Assembly (NCBI RefSeq): GCF_900186975.1
Contig: NZ_LT906441.1
Span: 1,550,001 to 1,614,000 of the forward strand
Source of the DNA: Cutibacterium granulosum
GTDB taxonomy: Bacteria; Actinomycetota; Actinomycetes; Propionibacteriales; Propionibacteriaceae
Reading direction: 5' to 3'
Length of the DNA: 64,000 nucleotides
Positions 47,757 to 57,852 of this stretch are shown one piece after another. Position 1 is the first letter of the stretch. Each line of letters opens with the position of its first letter. A program made the position numbers and the translations under genes. The notes under the pieces are model-generated. The model saw only the letters and a list, made by a program, of their open reading frames with translations, had not been told where the DNA came from and searched no databases.

Positions 47757-48758
47757 CTACTTTCCGTACCCAAGTTGTTCGTCGACGAGACGTGCCGCCC
47801 GGGTGAGCTGACGCATCTGTTCGCGTGCCGCCGGCACCGACCAGCCGGCCAGGCCACATGCCGGGGTGAGCAGACCATGGTCCACCACGAGGGCCGGATC
47901 GATTCCCCACCGCCGAGTCAGCTGTACGACTGTGGTGATGATGCGATCAGCCGGGGCGACGACGTCTGGAACGTCAGTGGCAATGACGCCCAGCCCCACC
48001 TGCCGGCCAGCCTCCAGACGGCCGGCCACCGTGTCCATGCCCGTGCCCGATCCAGTGGCCAGTGCCGCCGTGAGGTCGAGGAACACTGCGTCGATGGCGG
48101 TTCCCAGCTCCTCCAGCGGCACCCCCGGCGCACAGCAGTGCAGGGCAACCGCGATGCCGTCCAATGCCTCGGTGAGGATCTGCCAGCTCCGCCGGGCCTC
48201 GTGGATGGACACTGGCGCAAGGGTGTGCAGTCCGGACTGCGTGGGAATCCGTCCAGCCAGGACTGCGGGCAGAGCTGGCTCGTCCAGCTGGAGCGTCCAC
48301 TCCACCTGTGGCATGCGTCGATGCAGCTCGTCGACGAGTTCGGCGAGACCGCTCGCCATGCTCTGCACCACCTCGCGCACGGCGCCATGATCGGCAAGGA
48401 CGACCTCACCACGTGGCAGGTGCAGGAGGGTCATTGCCGTCACCGGACCACAGAACGCGATCTTGGCGCACGTCTGGCTGTCGGCGAGCGTCTCCTCGAC
48501 ATCGTCGAGATCCTGCCGGAGCAGGGCGCGCGCCCGACGATGTGCCGCATCGGAGCTGTCCGCCAATCGCCAACCGCCGGGCCCCAGGTCCACGTCCAGT
48601 CCGCACAGCACAGCCGTCAGACGCCCAGCCATGCCAGCCGATGCCCCTCGCGCGGGCAACTCTGGCAGGGCAATGAGGTCATCGAAGAGTTCGGCAACCT
48701 CTGCCAGGCAACCGCGCATGTCGGTGCCGGGCACGGACCCGATCGTCGTGGCTCTCAT
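47757..48758 (-). CDS. MetE C-terminal-like protein (cobalamin-independent methionine synthase family)
   Basis: 333 residues, about the catalytic half of MetE. IGSVPGTD, LQLDEPALPAV, the HxC zinc motif in ALHCCAPG and the last Cys in TPACGLAGWS are present, so the zinc site may form. The N-terminal MetE half is missing, as in the Mycobacterium tuberculosis neighbour Rv3015c at the same locus. Whether it makes methionine is unknown. Start ATG 48758, with AGGA seven bases upstream; the frame is open to 48956. Confidence 0.85.
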   Translation of the reverse strand: MRATTIGSVPGTDMRGCLAEVAELFDDLIALPELPARGASAGMAGRLTAVLCGLDVDLGPGGWRLADSSDAAHRRARALLRQDLDDVEETLADSQTCAKIAFCGPVTAMTLLHLPRGEVVLADHGAVREVVQSMASGLAELVDELHRRMPQVEWTLQLDEPALPAVLAGRIPTQSGLHTLAPVSIHEARRSWQILTEALDGIAVALHCCAPGVPLEELGTAIDAVFLDLTAALATGSGTGMDTVAGRLEAGRQVGLGVIATDVPDVVAPADRIITTVVQLTRRWGIDPALVVDHGLLTPACGLAGWSVPAAREQMRQLTRAARLVDEQLGYGK

Positions 48759-48807
48759 CGAAGCTTCCTCGTCGGTCGGGTGCGGGTCATGGTTTGGGCA
48801 AGCATCG

Positions 48808-49968
48808 TCATGACTGCACCGGAGTGGTTGTATCCGGGGTGGTCGTGTCCGGCACGGCCCTGTCGTCCTGTCTGGCCAGCGCAGCCGTCGTACCAGCCCG
48901 ATCCGTACCACAGATCGTCGCCGAACCGATGACGAGATCACCGTCGTAGAAGACAACGGCCTGCCCAGGTGCCACTGCGCGCAGTGGTTCGGCCAGCTCG
49001 GTGATCACCCCGTCCTCAGTGCGTCTCAGATGTGCTGCCACTGGGGTGCCGTGCGCCCGCACCTGCACCTCACCGTCCCATTGGTCAGCAGGTTCCCCGG
49101 AGCACCACACCGGACGGATGGACTCCAGACGGTTGACGGACAACCCCTCGGCTCCGCCGACGACGACGGTGTTGGACACCGGCTCGATGTTCAACACGTA
49201 TCGTGGTTTACCGTCCTGGGCGGGGACGCCGAGGTGCAGTCCTCGGCGTTGCCCGATGGTGAAGTGGTGGTAGCCGTCGTGGCTGCCCACCACGGTTCCG
49301 GACTCATCATGGATCTCGCCCCGACGCTCACCAAGTTCACCCGAGAGCCATCCTGCGGTGTCCCCGTCGGGAATGAAACAGATATCGTTGGAGTCCGGCT
49401 TGTCGGCCACGGCGAGTCCGAGCTCGGCAGCCTCGGCACGTATGTCGATCTTGACGGTGTCGCCCAGCGGGAACATCGAATGGGCGAGTTGCTCCTGGTT
49501 GAGCACTGCGAGCACGTAGGACTGGTCCTTGCCCGCGTCGATCCCCCGGTACATCCTCGTACCCGAGGCGGTGCGTTCCAGACGGGCGTAGTGGCCGGTG
49601 GCCACCGCGTCGAATCCCAGATCAAGTCCACGCTCCAGCAGGGCAGCGAATTTGATCCGCTCATTGCAGCGCAGACACGGATTGGGGGTGCGCCCGGCCG
49701 CGTACTCGGCGACGAATGGATCGATGACCTCCTCGGCGAATCGGTCGGAGAAGTCCCACACGTAGAACGGAATACCGATCTTGTCCGCTGCGCGCCGTGC
49801 GTCGAAGGAGTCCTCCAGGGAGCAGCAGCCTCGTGATCCCTCACGTTGTGAACGTGGGTTGCGGGACAGGGCCAGGTGCACACCTGTGACGTCGTGCCCC
49901 TGGGCCACCAGACGTGCCGCCGCCACAGCAGAGTCCACTCCCCCGGACATCGCCGCGAGTACCCGCAT
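48808..49968 (-). CDS. mnmA: tRNA 2-thiouridylase MnmA
   Basis: 386-residue enzyme for s2U34 formation in tRNA(Lys, Glu, Gln). PP-loop [15 protein letters not shown], the catalytic Cys in [12 protein letters not shown], the second Cys in [10 protein letters not shown] and the GQRRGL motif are present. A Thr/Pro/Asp tail ([10 protein letters not shown]) is unusual. Lies between the cysteine desulfurase that gives it sulfur and the MetE_C gene. Confidence 0.96.
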   Translation of the reverse strand: MRVLAAMSGGVDSAVAAARLVAQGHDVTGVHLALSRNPRSQREGSRGCCSLEDSFDARRAADKIGIPFYVWDFSDRFAEEVIDPFVAEYAAGRTPNPCLRCNERIKFAALLERGLDLGFDAVATGHYARLERTASGTRMYRGIDAGKDQSYVLAVLNQEQLAHSMFPLGDTVKIDIRAEAAELGLAVADKPDSNDICFIPDGDTAGWLSGELGERRGEIHDESGTVVGSHDGYHHFTIGQRRGLHLGVPAQDGKPRYVLNIEPVSNTVVVGGAEGLSVNRLESIRPVWCSGEPADQWDGEVQVRAHGTPVAAHLRRTEDGVITELAEPLRAVAPGQAVVFYDGDLVIGSATICGTDRAGTTAALARQDDRAVPDTTTPDTTTPVQS

Positions 49969-50039
49969 CCGTCTCTCCTCCTGGCTTCCTGTTCATCGAC
50001 CGTCCAAGTCTAGGTGTCGATGAACCGCATTCGGAACTG

Positions 50040-51236
50040 CTACCGCGCCCCGCGAACGGTCTCGATCGCCCCGGGCAGGACGTCCAGCAGCTGCTCGATG
50101 TCCTTGCGAGTGGTGGTGTGTCCCATGGAGATGCGCAGCCCCCCTTGGGCCTCATCAACGCTGCGCCCCATGGCGAGCATGGTGGAGCTGGGTCGGGCGA
50201 CTCCGGCCTGGCAGGCGGACCCGGCTGAGCAGTCGATGCCTGCTGAGTCCAGGACGAGCAGCAGGTCGGTGGCACGTACCCGGTCGATGGTGAGGTGGCA
50301 GATCGACGGACTTGTCTGCGGGGCGTCGTCGACGTGGACACCGGGCAGTCGGCCCATCTCGGCGACGATGAGGTCGTGCCACGCCTGCCACTGGGCTCGG
50401 TCCCGGTCCAGGTTCTCGACGGCCTGCCGGGCGGCGGCGGCGAATCCCCGGGCCAGCATGACGGCCTGGGTGCCGGATCGCACCTGAGCCTGCTGCATGC
50501 CACCAGCCGTGATGGGGGCGAGGTTCACACCACGCCGAACCCACAGCGCGCCGATACCAACGGGACCACCGATCTTGTGTGCCGAGATCGAGATCAGGTC
50601 CACCCCGAGCTCGGCTGGGTTCACATCGATGTGTCCGAAGGCCTGGACGGCATCGGTGTGGGCCAGCGCCCCGGCGTCGTGAGCCATCCGTGCCATCTCG
50701 GCCACGGGTTGGACGGCGCCGGTCTCGTTGTTGACCATCATGAGGGACACGACATCCCCCGGCCGGGGTCCCCGCCCGTCCCCCATTCCTCTGCCACCAG
50801 CGAAACCAGCCAGATCGACGACCCCATGCCCGTCCACCGGTACCGTGCTGACGCGCTGACCCAGCAGCCGCGGATCTGCCAGCCCTGCCACGGCTGGATG
50901 CTCCACGCCGGAGGTCCACAGCCTGCCCTGGGGTGCCAGCCCACCGAGGATCGCGAGAGCATCGGCCTCGGTGCCACCACTGGTGAGGATGATCTCCAGG
51001 GGTCGCACACCGAGCAGGGCTGCGATCTCCTCGCGGGCGTCCTCCAGCATGGCTCGAGCAGCCCGGCCGGATCCGTGCACCGCCGATGGATTGCCCAGTG
51101 CCGGGGTGTCTGCCATCGCCTGGGCAGCACAGGGGCGCAATGGTGAGGTCGCGGCATGGTCGAGGTAGGTCCGTCGGGGCCGGCGCACCTCGCGAGGTTC
51201 CGGTGACTGTGCATTTTCACCGTGGTCAGTTAGCAT
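50040..51236 (-). CDS. iscS: Cysteine desulfurase (IscS/NifS type)
   Basis: 398-residue PLP class V aminotransferase-fold enzyme delivering sulfur to MnmA and Fe-S assembly. YLDHAATSPL, TSGGTEADALAI, the PLP Lys in SISAHKIGGP and the catalytic Cys loop CSAGSACQAG are visible. ATG 51236 has AGGAGG ten bases upstream; an ATG seven codons earlier lacks one. Alone with mnmA, not in a suf operon. Confidence 0.94.
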   Translation of the reverse strand: MLTDHGENAQSPEPREVRRPRRTYLDHAATSPLRPCAAQAMADTPALGNPSAVHGSGRAARAMLEDAREEIAALLGVRPLEIILTSGGTEADALAILGGLAPQGRLWTSGVEHPAVAGLADPRLLGQRVSTVPVDGHGVVDLAGFAGGRGMGDGRGPRPGDVVSLMMVNNETGAVQPVAEMARMAHDAGALAHTDAVQAFGHIDVNPAELGVDLISISAHKIGGPVGIGALWVRRGVNLAPITAGGMQQAQVRSGTQAVMLARGFAAAARQAVENLDRDRAQWQAWHDLIVAEMGRLPGVHVDDAPQTSPSICHLTIDRVRATDLLLVLDSAGIDCSAGSACQAGVARPSSTMLAMGRSVDEAQGGLRISMGHTTTRKDIEQLLDVLPGAIETVRGAR

Positions 51237-51349
51237 TCGTGGGTTTCCTCCTGCCATGTCTCGGCCGTGGCAATTTGTGGCCAGTCTGCAAAGGCATCAC
51301 CATTGTCCTGCCGTGAAGGACTGGCAGCTGCAACCAGAAAGGTCCATGC

Positions 51350-53596
51350 ATGCCCGACACGCTCCCCTCGAACAGCGTCTCGCCCACGTACGAGATGTTC
51401 GGGGCACATCTGCATGACGGCGGCTGTCGTTTCGCCCTGTGGGCACCGCGAGCAGAACGGGTGGAACTCGTGCTCGTGTCCCTCGACCGTACGCAGAACA
51501 ATACTGACATGAACCGTGGCGCGAACGGTGCGTGGCAGCTGGACGTGCCCGGCGTACGAGCCGGACAGATCTATGGCTACCGGGTGCATGGGCCGTGGAA
51601 TCCCGACGACGGGATGCGATTCAACCCGGCGAAACTGCTTCTGGACCCCTATGCGCGGGCCATCACTGCTGGTGTCGACTACCACGGACCGATTCTCGAT
51701 CACACCTCGCAGTCCAACTTCGAGCCCGACACCACCGACTCGGCTGCCTGCGTGCCGCTGTCCATCGTCGTGGCGGACTCACCGGCTCCCGAACCGGTTG
51801 CCCGACGTCGACCGATGGACGAGTCCGTCATCTACGAGATGCACGTCAAGGGTTATACCCGCACCCATCCTCTGGTGCCAGATCATTTGCGTGGTACCTA
51901 CGCCGGTCTGGCGTACCCGGCTGTGATCGAGCACTTGGTGAGTCTGGGGGTGACAGCGGTGGAATTGCTGCCGGTCCACCACTTCGTCTCCGAGCCGTTC
52001 TCCGTGGCCAAGGGATTGCGCAACTACTGGGGATACAACACCTTGGGATTCTTCGCCCCCCATGCGGCCTACTGCTCGGTGGGCAGCCTCGGCCAGCAGG
52101 TCGACGAGTTCAAGGCCATGGTCACCGCCTTCCACCGGGCAGGTATCGAGGTCATCCTCGACGTCGTCTACAACCACACCGGTGAGGGGGGCCATGAGGG
52201 CCCCACCCTGTCGTTCCGAGGGATCGACCACTCCACCTACTACCGACTCAACGAGGATTGCCGTGACGACTACGACGTCACGGGGTGTGGCAATTCCCTG
52301 GACACCTCCCAGCCCGAGGTGCTCGACATGGTGCTGGACTCGTTGCGCTACTGGGTGACGCAGATGGGGGTGGATGGCTTCCGCTTCGATCTGGCGACGA
52401 CACTCATTCGTGACGCCGCCCACGGCGTCGATCAGAACCATCCGTTCAAACAGGCCATGGCCCATGACCCGGTGCTCAGCCAGGTCAAGCACATTGTCGA
52501 GCCGTGGGACGTCGGTCCCTATGGGTACCAGGTTGGCCAATGGGGTGCGGACTGGAGCGAGTGGAACGATCACTTCCGCGACCACATCCGCGACTTCTGG
52601 CGGATGGCGACCTGTGGTGTGCAGGGACTCGCCACTCGACTGGCCGGCTCCGAGGACCTCTACGCCGATCCCACTCACAGTGTGAACCTCGTCACCGCCC
52701 ATGACGGATTCACGGTGCGCGACCTGGTGTCGTACAACGACAAGCACAATGAGGACAACGGCGAGGACAACCGGGACGGTTCCAACGACAACAGGTCGTG
52801 GAACTGCGGCTGGGAAGGTGAGACGACCGACGACGCGATCGTCGATCTGCGACACCGTCAGGTACGCAATCTCATGGCCACCATGCTCCTGGCCGCTGGG
52901 GTGCCGATGATCACCGCCGGCGACGAGATGGGGCGTACCCAGAACGGCAACAACAATGCATACTGCCAGGACTCACCGATCTCCTGGCTCAACTGGGATG
53001 ACGCCGTGGAGTGGTCCGACATCACCGAACTCACCACCACACTCGTTGCACTGCGTGCCAGTCATCCAGCGCTGCGTCCGAACACGTACCGGCATCATGG
53101 CTCGGTGCACACCGAGGACGGCCAGGACACCGGACGTCCAGACCTGGCCTGGTTCTCCGAGTCCGGTGCGGAGATGTGCACCGAGGAGTGGAACGACCAG
53201 GGGCGTCGCACCCTGGGCATGTATTCCTCGAGTGCGGACGAGGCGTTCCTCATGTGGTTCCACAGTGGGGATCAGCCGCTGGGTGCACGACTGCCAGCAC
53301 GTCAGTTCGGGGAGAACTGGCAGCTGGAGCTCACCACGGCCCACCCCGATGAGGTGATCGACGCCCCGCTCCCCCCAACTGCGCAGTTCGTCATCCCACC
53401 ACGCAGTGTGACGATTTTCCGTGCGACGCTCCGCCACGACTCCGCTGGTACCCATGACCACTCTCGACCGACCCAAGAGCCCCAGACCCAGGATCTCGAC
53501 GCCGCCGACGAGCAGTCACCGGGGACCAGTGGTACTGGTCGTATGCTGGTGGATGACCCCACTGGCCAGCCACCAGCTGGTGACACTCGGCAGTGA
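51350..53596 (+). CDS. glgX: Glycogen debranching enzyme GlgX
   Basis: 748-residue GH13_11 isoamylase-type enzyme cutting alpha-1,6 branches. CBM48 domain (HDGGCRFALWAPRAERVELV), region I VILDVVYNHTGEG, nucleophile region GFRFDLATTL, acid HIVEPWDVG (Glu in VEPW) and VTAHDGF. The Ser/Thr/Asp-rich last 55 residues are extra. ATG 51350 has AAAGG seven bases upstream. First gene of a long glycogen/GlgE operon. Confidence 0.96.
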   Translation: MPDTLPSNSVSPTYEMFGAHLHDGGCRFALWAPRAERVELVLVSLDRTQNNTDMNRGANGAWQLDVPGVRAGQIYGYRVHGPWNPDDGMRFNPAKLLLDPYARAITAGVDYHGPILDHTSQSNFEPDTTDSAACVPLSIVVADSPAPEPVARRRPMDESVIYEMHVKGYTRTHPLVPDHLRGTYAGLAYPAVIEHLVSLGVTAVELLPVHHFVSEPFSVAKGLRNYWGYNTLGFFAPHAAYCSVGSLGQQVDEFKAMVTAFHRAGIEVILDVVYNHTGEGGHEGPTLSFRGIDHSTYYRLNEDCRDDYDVTGCGNSLDTSQPEVLDMVLDSLRYWVTQMGVDGFRFDLATTLIRDAAHGVDQNHPFKQAMAHDPVLSQVKHIVEPWDVGPYGYQVGQWGADWSEWNDHFRDHIRDFWRMATCGVQGLATRLAGSEDLYADPTHSVNLVTAHDGFTVRDLVSYNDKHNEDNGEDNRDGSNDNRSWNCGWEGETTDDAIVDLRHRQVRNLMATMLLAAGVPMITAGDEMGRTQNGNNNAYCQDSPISWLNWDDAVEWSDITELTTTLVALRASHPALRPNTYRHHGSVHTEDGQDTGRPDLAWFSESGAEMCTEEWNDQGRRTLGMYSSSADEAFLMWFHSGDQPLGARLPARQFGENWQLELTTAHPDEVIDAPLPPTAQFVIPPRSVTIFRATLRHDSAGTHDHSRPTQEPQTQDLDAADEQSPGTSGTGRMLVDDPTGQPPAGDTRQ

Positions 53597-55860
53597 GGAA
53601 CCGCGGCTGCCTTCCGATTGCAGATTTTGCCGTCGGGAGTCTGCCGCACGCGGATCGAGCCGGTACCGTTGGGTACATGTGGAGGCGAAATCGGCGCGAT
53701 GACGACGCGGCCAGGATCCATGAAGGCTGCGACACGGTTCCAGGTGGCATCGAGGACATGCCCGAATCATCCCCGGACGCACCGGTGCAGCAGTGTTCCG
53801 TGATCCCGGAATCCTCCGCCACCACACCACGACACGCCGCCCCCGACGACGGCACCGACCTCCAGGACCCTCCCATCGATCGCCCCGGACAGCCCCCATT
53901 GCGGGGTTTCGGACGTATCGGGGTCCATGACGTGCAGCCTGTGGTCGAGGGGGGTCGACTGCCCGCCTACGCCGTCGTCGACGAGGAGTTCGAGGTCACC
54001 GCGCACGTGTTTCGTGAGGGCCACGACAAGGTGGGAGCCACCGTCGTGCTCACCGCACCGGACGGACGCGAGCTGCGTACCGACATGTGCCAGCAGGAAC
54101 CCATGGGACTGGACATCTGGTCGGCTCGGGTGCACGCGGACGCCACTGGTTCGTGGACCATGCATGTCGAGGGGTGGTCGGATCTGTGGCACACCTGGCA
54201 CCATGCCGCGCAGGCCAAGCTTGCTGCCGACATTGACGTCGACCTGGTACGGGCCGAGGGTGTTTGCCTAGCCGAAACCGCCTTCGATCGTGCCCGTGAT
54301 GCCGGGTACGACGCCGACTCCGAGATCATTGGTGCGGGGCTCAGCCGTCTCAAGTCGGCAGGCAACGCTCAGGCCCTGCTCACCGATGTCGTGGGCTGGG
54401 AGGAGTTCTGTGAGGTCATGGCGCGTCATGCCGATCGAGACCTCGTGAGCCCGACGCAACGCACTCCCCTGCTCGTCGAGCGCCGTCGGGCGCTGTACGG
54501 GTCGTGGTACGAGTTCTTCCTCCGTTCCCAGGGTGCCCATCGCCGTCCCGACGGCAGCTGGGTGTCCGGCACCTTCGCCAGTTCCGAGAAACGTCTGGAC
54601 GAGATCGCTGCCATGGGCTTCGACGTCGTCTACCTGCCACCGATCCATCCGATCGGTTCGGCATTCCGCAAGGGGCCGAACAACACCTTGGATGCCGGGC
54701 CGAATGATCCGGGATCGCCGTGGGCCATCGGCTCGCCAGACGGTGGCCATGACTCGATCCACCCGGACCTGGGCACCTTCGATGACTTCGACCACTTCGT
54801 GGCACATGCCCATTCCCTGGGCCTTGAGGTCGCCCTGGACTTCGCCCTGCAGGCCTCCCCGGACCATCCATGGGTGCATGAGCACCCGGAGTGGTTCACC
54901 ACCCGAGTGGATGGCACCATCGCCTATGCGGAGAATCCGCCGAAGAAGTACCAGGACATCTACCCCATCAACTTCGACAACGATCCAGAAGGCATCTACC
55001 ACGAGTGCGTGCGCATCCTGGAACTCTGGATCGCCCACGGCGTGACGATCTTCCGGGTGGACAATCCGCACACCAAGCCGATCAATTTCTGGGCCTGGCT
55101 CATGGCGACCATGCGTCGCCGTCATCCCGAGGTCATCTTCCTGGCGGAGGCATTCACCCGACCGGAAATGATGCAGGCCTTGGCCAAGGTGGGATTCCAG
55201 CAGGGATATTCCTACTTCGTGTGGCGCAGCGCGAAATGGGAGTTGGAGGAATTCCTCACCGAGGTGTCCACACAGACCTCTGCCTGGTATCGACCCAATT
55301 TCTTCGTCAACACCCCTGACATCAACCCCTACTACCTGCAGGACGGCAACCCTGCTGCATTCGCCATTCGCGCGATTCTGGCCGCGACGATGAGCCCGTC
55401 GTGGGGAATGTATTCCGGGTACGAATTGTGCGAGCACGTGCCATTGCCCGGTCGTGAGGAGTATGACCACTCCGAGAAGTACGAGTACCGACCGCGCGAC
55501 TACTCCGGCGAACCCAATCTCAGTGTCCTCATCACTCGGCTCAACGAGATCCGCAGAGAGCACCCCGCTCTGCAACAGCTTCGTGACGTGACGGTCCACC
55601 ACGCCCCTGACGATCGCATCCTGGTCTTCTCCAAGAAGTCCGGTTCCGACGTCGTCATCGTTGCCGTGAGCCTGGATCCGGTGTGGGGGGCGAGCAGCCA
55701 GGTGATGCTCGACATGGCGGCACTTGGCCTGAGGTCCGACGCCCAGTTCGACGTCCACGATGAACTCACCGGAGCCGATTTCACCTGGTCCCAACAGGCC
55801 TGGGTGAACCTGTACCCGGCTCAACCGGCACACATTCTCACCGTCCGAGGGAGTCACTGA
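53593..55860 (+). CDS. glgE: Alpha-1,4-glucan:maltose-1-phosphate maltosyltransferase GlgE
   Basis: GH13_3 enzyme that adds maltose from maltose-1-phosphate to alpha-glucan. Catalytic region FRVDNPHTKPINFW (nucleophile Asp), acid FLAEAFTRPEMM and NTPDINPYYLQ are present; GFDVVYLPPIHPIG and RKGPNNTL match GlgE. The frame from GTG 53593 overlaps the glgX stop (GTGA) and gives 755 residues. The first ~95 residues are not conserved, and ATG 53758 would give 700, nearer the family length, so the start is open. Confidence 0.95.
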   Translation: MRNRGCLPIADFAVGSLPHADRAGTVGYMWRRNRRDDDAARIHEGCDTVPGGIEDMPESSPDAPVQQCSVIPESSATTPRHAAPDDGTDLQDPPIDRPGQPPLRGFGRIGVHDVQPVVEGGRLPAYAVVDEEFEVTAHVFREGHDKVGATVVLTAPDGRELRTDMCQQEPMGLDIWSARVHADATGSWTMHVEGWSDLWHTWHHAAQAKLAADIDVDLVRAEGVCLAETAFDRARDAGYDADSEIIGAGLSRLKSAGNAQALLTDVVGWEEFCEVMARHADRDLVSPTQRTPLLVERRRALYGSWYEFFLRSQGAHRRPDGSWVSGTFASSEKRLDEIAAMGFDVVYLPPIHPIGSAFRKGPNNTLDAGPNDPGSPWAIGSPDGGHDSIHPDLGTFDDFDHFVAHAHSLGLEVALDFALQASPDHPWVHEHPEWFTTRVDGTIAYAENPPKKYQDIYPINFDNDPEGIYHECVRILELWIAHGVTIFRVDNPHTKPINFWAWLMATMRRRHPEVIFLAEAFTRPEMMQALAKVGFQQGYSYFVWRSAKWELEEFLTEVSTQTSAWYRPNFFVNTPDINPYYLQDGNPAAFAIRAILAATMSPSWGMYSGYELCEHVPLPGREEYDHSEKYEYRPRDYSGEPNLSVLITRLNEIRREHPALQQLRDVTVHHAPDDRILVFSKKSGSDVVIVAVSLDPVWGASSQVMLDMAALGLRSDAQFDVHDELTGADFTWSQQAWVNLYPAQPAHILTVRGSH

Positions 55861-56022
55861 ATGTAGGTCTTCCCGATCCTCCGGTTCCTGTTTCCGACTC
55901 CGTCCACCCCGACCAGAACCTGATCCTTGCGGCTGAGCTCCGCCTCAACTCCCGCACCCGAGTCCCCTGAATCTGAACTCCCTGAACCTGAACCCCGAAC
56001 CTGCTACCATCAAGGCATCCCG

Positions 56023-57852
56023 TTGCACGCTGTCCCTGAGTCGCACACCGTTTCCAATCCCACACGTTCAGACGGTCCCCACCTCGACCACCGTGAGGCA
56101 CCACGTCCGAACCGGCATGATCCTGCCAAGGACGAGCACGTCCTCGACATGTCAGCCGAGGAGCTGGCCGGAGCACTGGACGACGTCCGCCCCACGGGCT
56201 CCTTGGACCGCACCGACACCCAGTGGTTCCGCACCGCCGTCTTCTACGAGGTGCTGGTGCGTTCCTTCAAGGACTCCAATGGCGACGGTATTGGCGACTT
56301 CAAGGGACTGGAATCCAAACTGGACTACCTGCAGTGGCTGGGCGTGGACTGCCTGTGGCTCCCACCGTTCTACGACTCCCCATTGCGCGATGGTGGATAC
56401 GACATCAGCGATTATCGGTGGATTCGTGAGGAATTGGGAACGATCGAGGACTTCAAGACATTCCTTGATTCCGCCCATGACCGCGGCCTGCGCGTCATCA
56501 TCGATTTCGTCATGAACCATACCTCGGACTCCCATCCGTGGTTCCAGGCTTCCCGCAGTGATCCCGATGGCCCATTCGGCAATTTCTACGTGTGGTCCGA
56601 CACCGATGAGAAGTACTCGGACGCCCGCATCATCTTTCTCGACACCGAGAAGTCCAACTGGAAATGGGACGAGGAACGGGGGCAGTACTATTGGCACCGG
56701 TTCTTCCACCACCAACCCGATCTCAATTTCGACGAGCCACGAGTCATCGACGAGATGTTCAATGCCGTGCGGTACTGGATGGACATGGGAATCGACGGTT
56801 TTCGGCTCGACGCCGTGCCCTACCTCGTCGAGGAGGATGGGACGAATTGTGAGAATCTTTCCGGGACCCACCAGATCCTCAAGGACCTGCGAGCCATGGT
56901 CGACAGGGAATATCCGGGACGTATCCTGCTCTGCGAGGCCAATCAATGGCCTGAGGACGTCGTCGAGTACTTCGGGGCCGGTGACGAGTGCCAGATGGCC
57001 TTCCACTTCCCGGTGATGCCGCGTCTGTTCATGGCCCTCCGACAGCATTCTCGCCAGAGCATCTCGGACATTCTTGCCCGAACCCCACAGATCCCGGATG
57101 GCTGCCAGTGGGGCACCTTCCTGCGCAATCACGACGAACTCACCTTGGAGATGGTCACGGCGCAGGAGCGGGAATACCTGTGGGGCCAGTACGCCCCGGA
57201 ACATCGCATGCGGTGCAATCTCGGCATACGCCGCCGACTGGCCACCCTGGTGGGCAACGATCAGGACCAGATCCGTCTGCTCCACGCCATGCTGCTCACC
57301 CTGCCAGGCTCCCCGGTGCTCTACTACGGCGACGAGATCGGTATGGGCGACGACCCCTGGCTACCGGATAGGGACGGTGTACGCACCCCGATGCAGTGGG
57401 ACAATTCGCCCTCGGCAGGGTTCTCGGACGCTCCGCCGGAGAAATTCCACCTGCCCGTCATCGACCAGTTCGGTTACCGTCCAGCACGTGTCAACGTCGA
57501 GCGTCAGATGGAGGATCCCTCCTCCCAACTGGTCTGGTTGCGCTCCATGCTCGCGGTGCGACGTCGATACCCGGTGTTCGGCACCGGTGAGTTCATCGAT
57601 CTGGGTGGCGACGACGAGGCCATCCTCGCCTTCCTGCGTCGTGACCGGACGAGCACCATCCTGTGCCTTGTGAACCTCAGCCCGGACGAACGCAGGTACG
57701 TCGGCGTCCTGCCGCAGTTCGGTGGGCACCGGGTGGTCAACATGCTGCGCGACGAGCCCTTCGGCCCCTTGGATCCTGCTGGCACGGTGGAGTACGACCT
57801 GGCGGGATGGGGTTTTGCCTGGATCCTGTTGCACCATGGGGAGGACCATTGA
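56023..57852 (+). CDS. treS: Trehalose synthase (maltose alpha-D-glucosyltransferase) TreS
   Basis: GH13_16 enzyme interconverting trehalose and maltose. AVFYEVLVRSFKDSNGDGIG, IIDFVMNHTSDSHPWF, GFRLDAVPYL (nucleophile) and LLCEANQWPEDVVEYFG (acid) match TreS. Start not certain: TTG 56023 (609 residues) lies just after a TACCAT -10-like element, ATG 56149 is the next Met, and the frame runs back to 55927 through a 15-bp tandem repeat (55966-55995) that is unlikely to be coding. The stop overlaps the mak start by one base (TGATG). Confidence 0.94.
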   Translation: MHAVPESHTVSNPTRSDGPHLDHREAPRPNRHDPAKDEHVLDMSAEELAGALDDVRPTGSLDRTDTQWFRTAVFYEVLVRSFKDSNGDGIGDFKGLESKLDYLQWLGVDCLWLPPFYDSPLRDGGYDISDYRWIREELGTIEDFKTFLDSAHDRGLRVIIDFVMNHTSDSHPWFQASRSDPDGPFGNFYVWSDTDEKYSDARIIFLDTEKSNWKWDEERGQYYWHRFFHHQPDLNFDEPRVIDEMFNAVRYWMDMGIDGFRLDAVPYLVEEDGTNCENLSGTHQILKDLRAMVDREYPGRILLCEANQWPEDVVEYFGAGDECQMAFHFPVMPRLFMALRQHSRQSISDILARTPQIPDGCQWGTFLRNHDELTLEMVTAQEREYLWGQYAPEHRMRCNLGIRRRLATLVGNDQDQIRLLHAMLLTLPGSPVLYYGDEIGMGDDPWLPDRDGVRTPMQWDNSPSAGFSDAPPEKFHLPVIDQFGYRPARVNVERQMEDPSSQLVWLRSMLAVRRRYPVFGTGEFIDLGGDDEAILAFLRRDRTSTILCLVNLSPDERRYVGVLPQFGGHRVVNMLRDEPFGPLDPAGTVEYDLAGWGFAWILLHHGEDH

